DNA of 64,000 bases from Pseudomonas sp. NFIX28 (lineage in GTDB: Bacteria > Pseudomonadota > Gammaproteobacteria > Pseudomonadales > Pseudomonadaceae). A program made the position numbers and the translations under genes. The stretch spans positions 62,001 to 126,000 of the forward strand of contig NZ_FNPW01000010.1 in the NCBI RefSeq assembly GCF_900107395.1, in the 5' to 3' direction. Every line of letters begins with the position of its first letter. Within the stretch, counting starts at the first letter, position 1. Below the pieces are notes generated by a model. That model saw only the letters and a program-made list of their open reading frames with translations. It ran no database searches and had not been told where the DNA came from. Shown here in pieces: positions 8,021 to 16,846 of this stretch.

Positions 8021-9818
8021 TGCTTCCGCTCGTGACGTAGCGGCTACGGCGCCGCTTGTTGGTGTTTAGGGGTTCGTGGGCCAAGGCATGCATGATTGCC
8101 CAGGCGATATCGGCGTGGCCGGTGGCGTCGGTGCGCGATGCGCTGTAGGTGACCTGGCCGCTGCCGGTCGTGCCGCGCTTGATTGTGAGGAATGCCTGGG
8201 CGATATCGGTCCAGCCGGCGTCCCATTCGATGCGGCTGCCCTGGATGGTGTCCTGGGCCTTGAGCACGAGGGTGTTCTTGGTTTCCAGGCTGTAATGGAT
8301 CGAGGTCGCGCGTGGGTAGAAGTCGCGCACTAGGTCGAAAACCCCGTAGCCGATTCCCGTGGTGTCGATACCAATGTGCTGGACGTTGAAACGCTCTGTG
8401 AGCTTCTTGACTTGCTCGGCCTGGTACTTGAACGACTGCCCACGCCAACTGTGCTTTTCCAGAATCCGGAACTTGGCCCCAGGTTCGAGCGGCGGCGCTA
8501 TAACCACACAGGTGGCGTCGTCGCGGGTCCGGCTCGGGTCGTACCCCAGCCACACCGGGCTGTTGCCGAAAGGTCGATCCAGCTCGGGGTCGTAGTCCTC
8601 CCACAACGTCAAGTCGGAGTAGCAGCGTTCCAGGTCTTTCAACCCGAACGCGCTCTGTGAGCTGTCGATGAACTTGCAGTAGAACAGCTGCTGGAACTTG
8701 TCCTCGTCGTACTCCAGTTGCAGCTGCTCCAGGTCGAACAGATCGCAGCCGCCGGCGATCGCGTCGTCCAGGGTGATGGTCTTGCGCCATTGGCCATCCG
8801 GGCACAGCGCGCCCTGCGTATAGGCCGCCTCGCTCGGCCAGGTGCCGCCAGCCTTCTTGCCGCGCTTGCTGTTGCGGAACTCTTCTCCGGACCAGAACGG
8901 GTACGCCTGGTGCGACACCGCGCTGGGCGTCGAGAAATAGGTTTTGCGCCATTTCTTATGCGTGCCCATGGCACTGGCCACGGTGCTGAGTTTGTCGAAG
9001 TCGCGGATCCAGAAATATTCGTCGACGTAGACATGGCCGTGATAGCCCTGGGCGGTGCTGCTGTTGGTGCTGAGAAAGCGCAGCTCGGCGCCGTTGCTCA
9101 GCACGATGGGGTTGCCGGTCAGCTCGATGCCGAACCACTGCTGGGCGAACTGGATGATGTAGCTACGGAAGATCTCCGACTGCGATCGGCTGGCCGACAG
9201 GAACACCTGGTTGTCGCCGCTCAACACGGCGTCCATGAAAGCCTCGCCGGCGAAGTAGTAAGTCAGGCCTACCTGGCGGCTTTTCAGAATGTTCCGGACC
9301 CGTCGCGTCAGCGGGTTTTGCTTGGCCTCGAACAGCTCCTGCTGGTAGCGGTACATTTTGGAGATGAACTTATCCAGGAAGTCCACTTCCGTGAGGCCGC
9401 TAATGTCGTTCTTGGCCTTCTTCTCGCGCTTCCTGCCGCCACCCTCGCCACGGCCCAAGCGTTCGCCTCGCGAGCCTGGGCGGCGCTCCTGGGGCTCGGC
9501 CGAGGATTCGCCGATCGGTGCCGGCGATGGCTTGGCCGCCTGCTTTAACAGCCGTTCGCGAACGGTGGTCAGCCGGTCCAGTTCGTTGAGCTCATCCTTG
9601 GTCAGGCTGGTGGCTTTGTCCAGGAGCAAGGTGATTCGCCGCCCTACGGCGGTCAGCGGTTCTTCATCCGACAGCATGTCTTCCCAGCCGCCCTGGCGGA
9701 TCCAGTAATAGACAATCCGGATGTTCGGCAGGTTGAGCTGCGCCTGAATTTCCTTGGCCTTACAGCGGCGCAGAAATAGGCGTTTAGCGGCTTCTTTAAC
9801 TTCGGTCGAGTAGTACAT
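7770..9818 (-). CDS. Phage terminase large subunit, P2 gpP family, with C-terminal extension
   Basis: A 682-residue protein; P2 gpP has about 590. The N-terminus is a helix-turn-helix (KEIQAQLNLPNIRIVYYWI). An ATPase P-loop variant SRQVGLTYY lies near 175, Walker B VYVDEYF near 264, and the nuclease region opens with GYDPSRTRDDA near 424. It packages DNA with the small subunit. The conserved part ends around HEPLNTNKRRRSRY; the frame then stays open for about 85 more codons inside the portal gene in another frame. That tail is Ala/Arg/Gly-rich and unlike a folded domain, so loss of the usual stop near 8020 is likely. Confidence 0.9.
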   Translation of the reverse strand: MYYSTEVKEAAKRLFLRRCKAKEIQAQLNLPNIRIVYYWIRQGGWEDMLSDEEPLTAVGRRITLLLDKATSLTKDELNELDRLTTVRERLLKQAAKPSPAPIGESSAEPQERRPGSRGERLGRGEGGGRKREKKAKNDISGLTEVDFLDKFISKMYRYQQELFEAKQNPLTRRVRNILKSRQVGLTYYFAGEAFMDAVLSGDNQVFLSASRSQSEIFRSYIIQFAQQWFGIELTGNPIVLSNGAELRFLSTNSSTAQGYHGHVYVDEYFWIRDFDKLSTVASAMGTHKKWRKTYFSTPSAVSHQAYPFWSGEEFRNSKRGKKAGGTWPSEAAYTQGALCPDGQWRKTITLDDAIAGGCDLFDLEQLQLEYDEDKFQQLFYCKFIDSSQSAFGLKDLERCYSDLTLWEDYDPELDRPFGNSPVWLGYDPSRTRDDATCVVIAPPLEPGAKFRILEKHSWRGQSFKYQAEQVKKLTERFNVQHIGIDTTGIGYGVFDLVRDFYPRATSIHYSLETKNTLVLKAQDTIQGSRIEWDAGWTDIAQAFLTIKRGTTGSGQVTYSASRTDATGHADIAWAIMHALAHEPLNTNKRRRSRYVTSGSNVQATQKAPGNPAGATAATHAGIHLRGTGAGAERQHRRIPRGVSQRRRRDLQTAGVAAGPGQAAACQRAPRRHSEVQAQPAVA

Positions 9819-9981
9819 GGGCCGCAGTCTATGCGGCGAAAACGCTAGAAACGCGGGGTTAAATTCCGCGATCCACCTATATTTCGAATCTAGGAGGAAC
9901 GCGCAGTGGAACCGTTTGTTCGGGGGCGAACGGCTCCCTATCGTGGCGGCTCATTCAACCGATTGAGCGCAGTTACCCCCT
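9819..9981. promoter_or_regulatory. Divergent late-promoter region between terminase and scaffold genes
   Basis: This 163-base gap separates leftward terminase-portal from rightward head genes, where P2-like phages carry Ogr-dependent divergent late promoters. Visible dyads are CGCGG-9-CCGCG (9852-9870), CCTA-11-TAGG (9876-9894) and GTTCG-4-CGAAC (9918-9931). No exact P2 Ogr box (TGT-12-ACA) was found, so which dyad binds the activator is not decided. Confidence 0.4.
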
Positions 9982-10899
9982 ATGCCCCGTTCCCTTGTTT
10001 CGTATTGGAAACGTGTAGCCACCAGCGGCCCGACCGTCGATGGCCGCGAGATCCTGCCCCAGGAACTGCGCGACTGTGCCGAAACCTACGACCCCGCGCT
10101 GTACACCGCCGTTATCTGGTGTGAGCACGAGCGTTGGTTCGGTTCGTTCGGGACGGTGTATGCCCTTCGCTTGATTGAGGGCGCCGAGGACCTGGAAGCA
10201 GGCCAAGTCGCCCTGGAAGCGCAGTTGAAGCCCAACGACAAGCTGCTGCGCCTGAACGATGCCGGGGAAAAACTCTTTTCCAGCGTCGAGATCCTTCCGA
10301 ACTTCCGCGGCCGTGGCAAAGCGTACATGACCGGCATGGCGGTAACCGATGAGCCCGCCAGCACGGGCACCCAGGAACTCTACTTTTCCAACAAGACCAA
10401 CCGCGCCGCTTACTACGCCGCCTCGGTTGAGCTGGGTTCTTTCCACGACAACGAACCCAAGGGCGAGTTGGGCAAGCTCGCCGCGCTGCTCACCGGCTTT
10501 TTCAAGCGATTCAGCGTTGAAGCCCCCGCCACTGACACCCCCACCACACCAGAGAGCAAACCCCCAATGGATGAAGCTACCGCAACGGCTTTAAAAGCCC
10601 TGCTGGCCCAGCTGCTGGTCGTCGCTGCCGGCATTCAGGCCGTGATCGAGCCCGCCGCCGAAGATGCACCAGAACCCGACCAGGCCCCGATCGATGACGT
10701 GAGCGCCGCTGTAGACGAGATCGTCACCACGGCCGAAGAAGAGCGCGAATTCCGCCGCAAGGGCAGTTCTAACACTGCTGTACTGGCCGCGCTGTCGAGC
10801 CTGCAAAAGCAGTTCAGCGCGATTCAGAACACTCCTACCGGCCGCCAGTTGCCGCGCAATGCCGGCCCTGTAACCACCACCAAAAAGCGGGTGCTCTGA
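9982..10899 (+). CDS. Capsid scaffolding protein / prohead protease, P2 gpO family
   Basis: A 305-residue protein. The N-terminal half is the GPO serine-protease domain (YWKRVATSGPTVDGRE; YDPALYTAVIWCEHERW; LFSSVEILPNF). The C-terminal half is helical, Ala/Glu-rich scaffold (TALKALLAQLL onward). It shapes the procapsid, cleaves capsid and portal proteins and then itself. It is the first gene of the rightward late operon, just before the capsid gene, as in P2. Confidence 0.92.
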   Translation: MPRSLVSYWKRVATSGPTVDGREILPQELRDCAETYDPALYTAVIWCEHERWFGSFGTVYALRLIEGAEDLEAGQVALEAQLKPNDKLLRLNDAGEKLFSSVEILPNFRGRGKAYMTGMAVTDEPASTGTQELYFSNKTNRAAYYAASVELGSFHDNEPKGELGKLAALLTGFFKRFSVEAPATDTPTTPESKPPMDEATATALKALLAQLLVVAAGIQAVIEPAAEDAPEPDQAPIDDVSAAVDEIVTTAEEEREFRRKGSSNTAVLAALSSLQKQFSAIQNTPTGRQLPRNAGPVTTTKKRVL

Positions 10900-10900
10900 C

Positions 10901-11920
10901 ATGGCCCAGCCACTAAGCGCCCGGGGCGCCAAACAGTACGCCGAGCTGCAGGAAGCGATCGCCGAAGCATATGGCATCGACAACTCGACCCGCATGTTCA
11001 GTGTGGAGCCGACCATCGCCCAGGAACTGAACGACGCAATCACCGCCAAGGCCGACTTCCTGGAGCGTATCAACGTCGTCCCTGTCAGCGAGATCAAGGG
11101 TGAGAAGGTCTTCATTGGCGTGAACGGCCCGGTTACTGGCCGTACCAACACCAAGACCACCGATCGCGAAGCAAAGGACGCGTCGGCGTTGGACAACACC
11201 ACCTACGAGCTGGCTGATACTCAGTCGGACGTAGGCCTGCCGTACGCCAAAATTGACGCCTGGGCGAAGTTTCCAGACTTCAAAGAGCGCTATTCCGCTG
11301 CCGTGCAAAAGCGCATTGCGCAGGATCGGATCGTTATTGGCTTCCACGGTAAGCAAGTGGCTGTGCAGACCGACCTGGCAGCGAATCCCAAGCTGCAGGA
11401 CGTGAACAAGGGTTGGCTGCAGCAACTACGCGAGCAGGCCCCGCAGCAGGTGCTGAAAGAGGGCGCCGCCGCTGGCAAGGTCACGTTGGGCGCCGGTGGC
11501 GATTACGCCAACCTTGACGCCTTGGTGCACGACACCAAGCAGATGGTGGACGAGATCCTGCGCGAAGACGGCGACCTGGTCGCGATCATCGGCACCGACT
11601 TGCTCGCTTCTGACAAGGCCAAGCTGTACACGAAGCAAGGCGATACACCGACCGAAAAGGAGCGCATCGAAAACGCCCAGGTCATTGCCACCTACGGCGG
11701 CCTGCCGGCGTTCAGCGTACCGAACTTCCCGGTCAACGCGGTGCTGGTCACCAGTTGGGACAACCTTTCGATTTACTACCAGGACACCAGCTGGCGTAAG
11801 CAGACGATCGAGAACCCGAAACGCTCCCGCGTCGAGGACTACAACAGCCGGAACGAGGGCTATGTGATCGAGCAGCTGGAGAAAATCGCGCTGACCGAGA
11901 ACGTGGAGCTGGTGGCATGA
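10901..11920 (+). CDS. Major capsid protein, P2 gpN family
   Basis: A 339-residue protein with the P2 gpN pattern: a variable start (GAKQYAELQEAIAEAYGI) which is normally cleaved by gpO, FLERINVVPVSEIKGEKVF, then the long core ending in YVIEQLEKIALTENVELV. It assembles the T=7 or T=4 type head with the HK97 fold. It begins one base after the scaffold stop and overlaps the small-terminase start by 4 bases. Confidence 0.93.
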   Translation: MAQPLSARGAKQYAELQEAIAEAYGIDNSTRMFSVEPTIAQELNDAITAKADFLERINVVPVSEIKGEKVFIGVNGPVTGRTNTKTTDREAKDASALDNTTYELADTQSDVGLPYAKIDAWAKFPDFKERYSAAVQKRIAQDRIVIGFHGKQVAVQTDLAANPKLQDVNKGWLQQLREQAPQQVLKEGAAAGKVTLGAGGDYANLDALVHDTKQMVDEILREDGDLVAIIGTDLLASDKAKLYTKQGDTPTEKERIENAQVIATYGGLPAFSVPNFPVNAVLVTSWDNLSIYYQDTSWRKQTIENPKRSRVEDYNSRNEGYVIEQLEKIALTENVELVA

Positions 11921-12639
11921 GCCTGGCCTTGGCGCACAAGCGCCGCATCCTGGCCCTGGGTAGCGCTGCAGTAGCCGCTGCCGCAGCTGCACCGGTGGCG
12001 TATTCGCCGGCGGAAGCCCTGAGCAGCCCGGCGAATGCCCGTAAGCACTTGCTGCTGCAGGAAGCCGCCCTGGACCAGGATCTGGAGCGCCTGAGCGCGC
12101 TCAAGAACCTGGCCAGCAAACAGGCACTCAAGCGCGATGAGCTGCTGCCCAAGTACCAGGACTTTATTCAGCGCTACATCGAGTCGGGCCTGGTGATGCC
12201 GAACCGTGTCCTGGTGCAGGTGATGGTTTGGCTGTTCGACACCGAGCAATTCGAGGACGGCCTGGAGCTGGCCGACTTCGCCATTGCCCAGGGCCAGGAA
12301 ATGCCGGAGCGCTTCAAGCGCCGCGACATCCAGACCTTTGTCGCCGACGCGGTGATTGAGTGGGCCCTGGCCGAGTACACCGCCAAGCGCAGCCCGGAGC
12401 CGTACCTGTCCAACCTGTTGCCCCGCGTCGATGGTGAATGGCAGCAGCTGCCCGAGCAGATCCCGGCCAAGTACCACAAGTTGATCGGCATCCGCGCCCA
12501 GGAAGCCGAGCAGTGGGAAACGGCGATCCGGCACTTTGAACGTGCCACGGAGCTGTATTCCAAAGTCGGCGTGGAAACCCGCCTTGAGCGCTGCCGCAAG
12601 TCACTGAAAAAACAACAGCCCACCCCGGCTTCCGAATAA
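11917..12639 (+). CDS. Terminase small subunit, P2 gpM family
   Basis: A 240-residue protein. The N-terminus has an Ala-rich stretch (AAVAAAAAAPVAYSP) followed by helices and the family segment ELLPKYQDFIQRYIESG; the C-terminal part is helical with TPR-like repeats (AEQWETAIRHFERATELYSK). gpM is the endonuclease/DNA-recognition subunit that works with gpP at cos. Its ATG overlaps the capsid stop (ATGA). Confidence 0.88.
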   Translation: MSLALAHKRRILALGSAAVAAAAAAPVAYSPAEALSSPANARKHLLLQEAALDQDLERLSALKNLASKQALKRDELLPKYQDFIQRYIESGLVMPNRVLVQVMVWLFDTEQFEDGLELADFAIAQGQEMPERFKRRDIQTFVADAVIEWALAEYTAKRSPEPYLSNLLPRVDGEWQQLPEQIPAKYHKLIGIRAQEAEQWETAIRHFERATELYSKVGVETRLERCRKSLKKQQPTPASE

Positions 12640-12674
12640 CCCGACTACCCCCCCCAGCGGGGAACTGTGGACGT

Positions 12675-13199
12675 ATGCCGACCATTTATGGCCCGACCTG
12701 CGAGAAACAGTCTCCCCGCCCTTTTCGAGTGGCCAGCATGAGTTTTTCAGGCAGAACCAACACCGTGGTGGACCAGACCATCGAGAACAACGGCTTCTGG
12801 CCGGACCTCTCGCTGGCTGAGTTCCAGAAGGCTTACCGCCTGCCCGGCGAGCTTCTGACTGAATTGCTTGTCACTCACCTAAACATGGCCATGTACGCCG
12901 TGAACCGCGACCTGCAGCGCTTGGCGGCCAGCTGGCAATCCCTGGGAGTCACCAACGTGGCCACCGCTGACCCGCTCTTGCTGCCCGAGCGTTCGCACCA
13001 GGTGAACCTGTACAAGCGCGCCACGTACTGCCGGGCAAAGGGCACCGTCCTGACTGACTTTGCCACCGTCACCCGCCGCGAGGTTGCGGAAAACACCGGC
13101 AAGGAAGCCCCTGAGCGTGCGGAGCAGTTCCTGGAGTTCAGCCAGCAGGCTGTCCGCGCCCTGCAGGGCCGCAGTCGCATCACGGCGGCCCTGCTGTGA
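12675..13199 (+). CDS. Head completion/stabilisation protein, P2 gpL family
   Basis: Up to 174 residues; an internal ATG at 12738 (MSFSGRTNTVV) gives a 153-residue form that may be the true start, since homology to gpL begins there. The site upstream of 12675 (GGGGA) is stronger, so the start is undecided. GpL closes the filled head and forms part of the connector. It overlaps the next gene by 4 bases. Confidence 0.85.
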   Translation: MPTIYGPTCEKQSPRPFRVASMSFSGRTNTVVDQTIENNGFWPDLSLAEFQKAYRLPGELLTELLVTHLNMAMYAVNRDLQRLAASWQSLGVTNVATADPLLLPERSHQVNLYKRATYCRAKGTVLTDFATVTRREVAENTGKEAPERAEQFLEFSQQAVRALQGRSRITAALL

Positions 13200-13651
13200 T
13201 CCAGTTGAAGAACCTGAGCGCGTTCTTGAAGGAACGCCTGCAGCTGATGCCCGACCAGTTCGACAGCTGGAGCGAGCAGGTGGACCTTGACCTGGTGTGG
13301 CGTGAGAGCGAGCGCGGCCTGCACATGAGCAATATGCGCTATCGCGCCGTGTTCAGTCTGGAGCGCTTCGACGGCTCGCCGCCGCGCCTGATGGCCCTGG
13401 TAGGCAGTTGGTTGGAAACCCACGACCCCGAGCGCGACCGGTACGGCCTGCAAGCCCCGGTTTTCAGCATCGAGCCGCTGGACCTGGACAACGATCTGTT
13501 CGACGTGGACCTGGTCCTGGAGTTCGTCGAACCGCAGTACCTGGCCGAAGATCCAGACGGCGAAATCGAGGCGTTCGGCAAGACCTGGTCGTTTATCCCG
13601 TTCGATCTGTGGATTGCCGAAGAGGGCGAGGTGGTCAGCCGTGACGCGTAG
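13196..13651 (+). CDS. Tail completion protein, P2 gpR family
   Basis: A 151-residue protein starting MIQLKNLSAFLKERL, with the segment LDNDLFDVDLVLEFVEP typical of GpR. It helps attach or complete the tail. It overlaps gpL by 4 bases and runs 11 bases into the next gene. Confidence 0.85.
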   Translation: MIQLKNLSAFLKERLQLMPDQFDSWSEQVDLDLVWRESERGLHMSNMRYRAVFSLERFDGSPPRLMALVGSWLETHDPERDRYGLQAPVFSIEPLDLDNDLFDVDLVLEFVEPQYLAEDPDGEIEAFGKTWSFIPFDLWIAEEGEVVSRDA

Positions 13652-14321
13652 CGCTTTCGACCTCGACGCCCGGGGGCTGCTCGGCGTCCGCGAGCAACTG
13701 GCCCTGCTCAGCTTGCCACCGCAGCTGCGCCGGCGGCTGCTCAACAACGTGTCCAAGCGCGTGCGCACCATGAGCCGCAAGCGTATCCGCGAGCAGAAGA
13801 ACCTCGACGGCTCGCCCTTTGCCCCTCGCAAAAGCGCCGACAAGGGCAAGAAAAAGATGGAGGCCGGCCTGGGCAAGCTGCTGCAGGTCACCAGCGTGTC
13901 ACCCGATCAAGCCGTCCTGGGCTGGCGTAACGGGCTGACCAGTTGGGTAGCTGCCCAGCAACACAACGGAGCCAGCGAGCGCCGCACGGCCGCGCAGATG
14001 CGCCGCTGGAACAAGACGCCGCCCGGCCTGGCTTCCACCGAAAAACAGGCCAAGCGCCTGCGCCGGTTGGGCTTTCGCACCCGCCAGGCGGGGAAAAAGC
14101 GCCTCACCAGGCCATCCGTGGCGTGGATTCAAGAACACGTCAACTACGCCCAGGCCGGCTTGCTGATTCGCATCCTGGGCGAGCAACAGGCCGAGTCCAC
14201 CGGTGCGCAGAGCTGGGAAATCACCCTGCCCAAACGCCAGTTTCTCGGGGTCAGTACCGACCGAGACACCAGCCTGCTGGTGAACCAGGTGCTGCAACAA
14301 ATCCTCAACTCACCCCGCTAA
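13641..14321 (+). CDS. Phage virion morphogenesis / tail completion protein, P2 gpS family
   Basis: A basic protein of 226 residues from the GTG at 13641, which has GAGG suitably spaced upstream; an in-frame ATG at 13614 would give 235. The pattern LLNNVSKRVRTMSRKRIREQKNLDGSPFAPRK is typical of GpS-like proteins, with the C-terminal IPKR-type segment (ITLPKRQFLG). It works with gpR at the head-tail junction and precedes the sheath gene. Confidence 0.85.
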   Translation: MTRSAFDLDARGLLGVREQLALLSLPPQLRRRLLNNVSKRVRTMSRKRIREQKNLDGSPFAPRKSADKGKKKMEAGLGKLLQVTSVSPDQAVLGWRNGLTSWVAAQQHNGASERRTAAQMRRWNKTPPGLASTEKQAKRLRRLGFRTRQAGKKRLTRPSVAWIQEHVNYAQAGLLIRILGEQQAESTGAQSWEITLPKRQFLGVSTDRDTSLLVNQVLQQILNSPR

Positions 14322-14332
14322 CGAGGCACCAC

Positions 14333-15448
14333 ATGGCACTCGGACAAGTCAGCGTAAACAATCTCAACCTTGGCCAAGGCGAAGTGACGGAGATCGAACG
14401 CTATTTCCTTTTCATCGGCCCCGCGGCCAAGAACGTCGGCAAGTTGCTGGCACTGAACACCGACAGCGACCTGGACGGCGAGCTGGGCCTGCCGGCCAGC
14501 GACCTGAAAACCCAAATCACTGCAGCCCGGGCCAATGGCGGCAACCGCTGGGCGTGCCTGGCCGCGCCGATCGGCCCCGAGGGCGAATGGGCCGCCGCGC
14601 TGAAAACTGCCCAGGAACAAGGCTTTTCGGTCGAGGGCATTTTCATCACCAAGCCAGTGACCACCGGCGCCGAGCTGGAGGCGATGCACGCTGCAGCCGA
14701 GGCGCTGAACAACAAGTACGGGCGCCGCGCCTTCGTCGTTGCAGCATCCGCGGGCCTGCATCCTGTTCAGACCTGGGACGAGTACCTGGTGGAGCAGAAA
14801 GCGATCCCCGCCGGCATCGCCGCCCCTCGGGTCGTGCTGGTGAACCAGTTGCACGGCAATGACCTGGGCGTTCTGGCCGGACGCCTGGCCAATGCTGCCT
14901 GGAGCATCGCCGATACCCCGATGCGCGTGGCCAGCGGGCCGCTGCTGGGTCTTGGGCCTGTGCCTGCAGACAAGGACGGCGTACCGCTGCCCTCGGCCAT
15001 TCGCGCCGAGCTGGACAAGGCCCGTTTTTCCGTCTCGCAGACCTACCCGGACTATGAAGGCGTGTATTGGGGCGATGCCAACCTGCTGGACACCGCCGGT
15101 AGCGACTTCCAGGTCCTGGAGCATCTGCGCCTGGCGGACAAAGCCGCCCGCCAGATCCGCCCGTTGCTGATCCGTCGTATCGGTGACCGCCGCTTGAACA
15201 ACAGCCCCAACAGCATGGCCGTCAACACCAATGCCCTGATGGCCCCGCTGCGCCGCATGGCCAAGGCCGCCAAGTTCGCCGGCGAAGTTTTCCCGGGCGA
15301 GATCGAGGCGCCGAAAGACGGCGACCTGGTGCTGGTCTGGAAGAGCCGCACCAAGGTTGAGGCCTACCTCAAGATCCGGCCGCTGAACTGCCCGAAAGAC
15401 CTTACCGCAAACATCGCACTCGACCTTTCCCAGGACGACCAGGAGTAA
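14333..15448 (+). CDS. Contractile tail sheath protein, DUF2586 type
   Basis: A 371-residue protein from ATG 14333, with CGAGG upstream. The start MALGQVSVNNLNLGQGE and the C-terminal region (NTNALMAPLRRMAKAAKF) match the DUF2586 sheath group of HP1/K139-like phages rather than P2 FI. It forms the outer contractile cylinder; the tube gene follows 3 bases later. Confidence 0.87.
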   Translation: MALGQVSVNNLNLGQGEVTEIERYFLFIGPAAKNVGKLLALNTDSDLDGELGLPASDLKTQITAARANGGNRWACLAAPIGPEGEWAAALKTAQEQGFSVEGIFITKPVTTGAELEAMHAAAEALNNKYGRRAFVVAASAGLHPVQTWDEYLVEQKAIPAGIAAPRVVLVNQLHGNDLGVLAGRLANAAWSIADTPMRVASGPLLGLGPVPADKDGVPLPSAIRAELDKARFSVSQTYPDYEGVYWGDANLLDTAGSDFQVLEHLRLADKAARQIRPLLIRRIGDRRLNNSPNSMAVNTNALMAPLRRMAKAAKFAGEVFPGEIEAPKDGDLVLVWKSRTKVEAYLKIRPLNCPKDLTANIALDLSQDDQE

Positions 15449-15451
15449 CCC

Positions 15452-15901
15452 ATGGCCAAGATTGGCGGCATGAATTTCGACATCAACCTGGGCGACCTGA
15501 AAGTCCACGTTGAAACCGCAACCCTCGATATCACCGACAACAGCGCCGTGGCGCTCACCCGTGGCGTGCCTGACGGTTACGTCGCCGGCGACGTGGCAGC
15601 CAGCGGCGAGATGGAGCTGGACACCACCAATTTCAACTTGTTGATGGAGGCCGCCGGCCGCGCTGGCAGCTTCCGCAAGCTGGAGCCGTTCGACGTGCTG
15701 TTTTTCGCCAAGACCCCGACCGACGAAGTCCGAGTGGAGGCCTTCGGCTGCAAGGTGAAGATCTCCAGCCTGCTGAACATCGACTCCAAGGGTGGGGAGA
15801 AGTCCAAACACAAGGTGCCGTTCGACGTCACCAGTCCGGACTTTATCCACATCAACGGCGTGCCGTACCTGGATGCCACCGAGATCGAGGGCCTGAGCTG
15901 A
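15452..15901 (+). CDS. Tail tube protein, DUF2597 type
   Basis: A 149-residue protein beginning MAKIGGMNFDINLGDL, diagnostic of the DUF2597 tube family in HP1-like phages. It polymerises inside the sheath. Sheath-tube order and tight spacing agree with this. Its TGA overlaps the next ATG (TGATG). Confidence 0.88.
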   Translation: MAKIGGMNFDINLGDLKVHVETATLDITDNSAVALTRGVPDGYVAGDVAASGEMELDTTNFNLLMEAAGRAGSFRKLEPFDVLFFAKTPTDEVRVEAFGCKVKISSLLNIDSKGGEKSKHKVPFDVTSPDFIHINGVPYLDATEIEGLS

Positions 15902-16113
15902 TGGTCTGCCCGTTCGACCGCGCCCAAGCCCTGGAACAGCGACAGCGTGACCAGGCGATCGCCGCCCAGCTCGCCCGGGCGCGCTCGACGGGCCCCAGCC
16001 TGACCCATTGCGAGGACTGCGACTGCGAGATCCCCCCAGCGCGCCGCGCCTTGGGTGGAATGACCCGGTGCGTACCTTGCCAGACCAGTTTCGAGAAAGG
16101 GGGGCAGCGATGA
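15901..16113 (+). CDS. TraR/DksA-type C4 zinc-finger protein
   Basis: A 70-residue protein with the C-terminal four-Cys finger CEDC ... CVPC. Phage TraR-like proteins bind in the RNA polymerase secondary channel and mimic DksA plus ppGpp. It sits between tail tube and holin, a common site for this gene in P2/HP1-type phages. The N-terminal helix (RAQALEQRQRDQAIAAQLAR) matches the short TraR coiled coil. Confidence 0.88.
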   Translation: MVCPFDRAQALEQRQRDQAIAAQLARARSTGPSLTHCEDCDCEIPPARRALGGMTRCVPCQTSFEKGGQR

Positions 16114-16316
16114 GTGCAAACCAAGCTGCCCAGGACACCGCAATCGCCGTAGCCAAGGCCGCGCCAGCCATAGGCGTGGCCGCCACCGGCGCTACAGGCG
16201 CCGTCGATTGGTCGGCGGTCGCCTACATGCTGACCGCACTGTACATGGTGCTGCAGATCGTTCTGCTGGCCCCCAAGTACCGTCAGATGCTGAGCGACTG
16301 GAAGGGAAAGCGATGA
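16110..16316 (+). CDS. Phage holin
   Basis: A 68-residue membrane protein from ATG 16110. It has an Ala/Gly-rich segment (about 10-30), a second hydrophobic segment (SAVAYMLTALYMVLQIVLLA, 35-54) and a basic tail (WKGKR). The second segment resembles HP1 holins. It would permeabilise the inner membrane or depolarise it to release a SAR endolysin. It overlaps both neighbours by 4 bases. Confidence 0.8.
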   Translation: MSANQAAQDTAIAVAKAAPAIGVAATGATGAVDWSAVAYMLTALYMVLQIVLLAPKYRQMLSDWKGKR

Positions 16317-16846
16317 GCCTGCGTAACAAGATCCTGACGGGCTCAATCGCCTTGGTGCTGAGCAGTAGCACGCTGATGGCGTTCCTGGGCAAGTGGGAAG
16401 GCGAAGGCCAGAACGTTGTTTACGCGGACAAATTGGCCCGAGGCCTGCCGACCGTCTGCATGGGCATCACCCGGTACACCAGCCCCTATCCGGTGGTGGT
16501 CGGCGACTACTGGTCGCCGGAACGCTGCGCCGAAGTGGAGCAAATGGTGGTCGAGAAGGGCCAGTTGGCCCTGGCCGACTGCCTGGACAACCCACGGATC
16601 AGCCAGAACACCTTCGACGCCCTGAGCAGTCATGCCCACAACGTTGGCGTGGCCAACACCTGCGCGAGCCGGGCCGTAGGCCTGGTTAACGCCGGCCGCA
16701 TCGCTGACGGCTGCAAGGCAATCGCCTGGGCTCCCGATGGGAAAACGCCGGTATGGGCCTTCATCACCGACGCCCAGGGCCACAAGCGGTTTATCCCGGG
16801 CCTGCACAACCGCCGGCTGGACGAGATGGGGCTGTGCCTGAAATGA
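16313..16846 (+). CDS. Phage lysozyme (GH24), probable SAR endolysin
   Basis: A 177-residue muramidase. The N-terminus is basic then a weakly hydrophobic Ser/Ala/Gly/Thr-rich segment (KILTGSIALVLSSSTLMAF), typical of a signal-anchor-release domain. The GH24 catalytic region follows: Glu29/Glu31, Asp39 and Thr47 (PTVCMGIT). It cuts peptidoglycan after release into the periplasm. The ATG overlaps the holin stop (ATGA). Confidence 0.87.
   Translation: MSLRNKILTGSIALVLSSSTLMAFLGKWEGEGQNVVYADKLARGLPTVCMGITRYTSPYPVVVGDYWSPERCAEVEQMVVEKGQLALADCLDNPRISQNTFDALSSHAHNVGVANTCASRAVGLVNAGRIADGCKAIAWAPDGKTPVWAFITDAQGHKRFIPGLHNRRLDEMGLCLK

Noticed and set aside
9906..10124. 72-codon frame starting GTG behind AGGAGG
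   Set aside because: The SD is good but most of the frame lies inside the scaffold gene in another frame and looks random; kept only as part of the late control region.
14318..16186. 622-codon minus-strand frame
   Set aside because: Antisense to sheath and tube genes; high-GC artefact.
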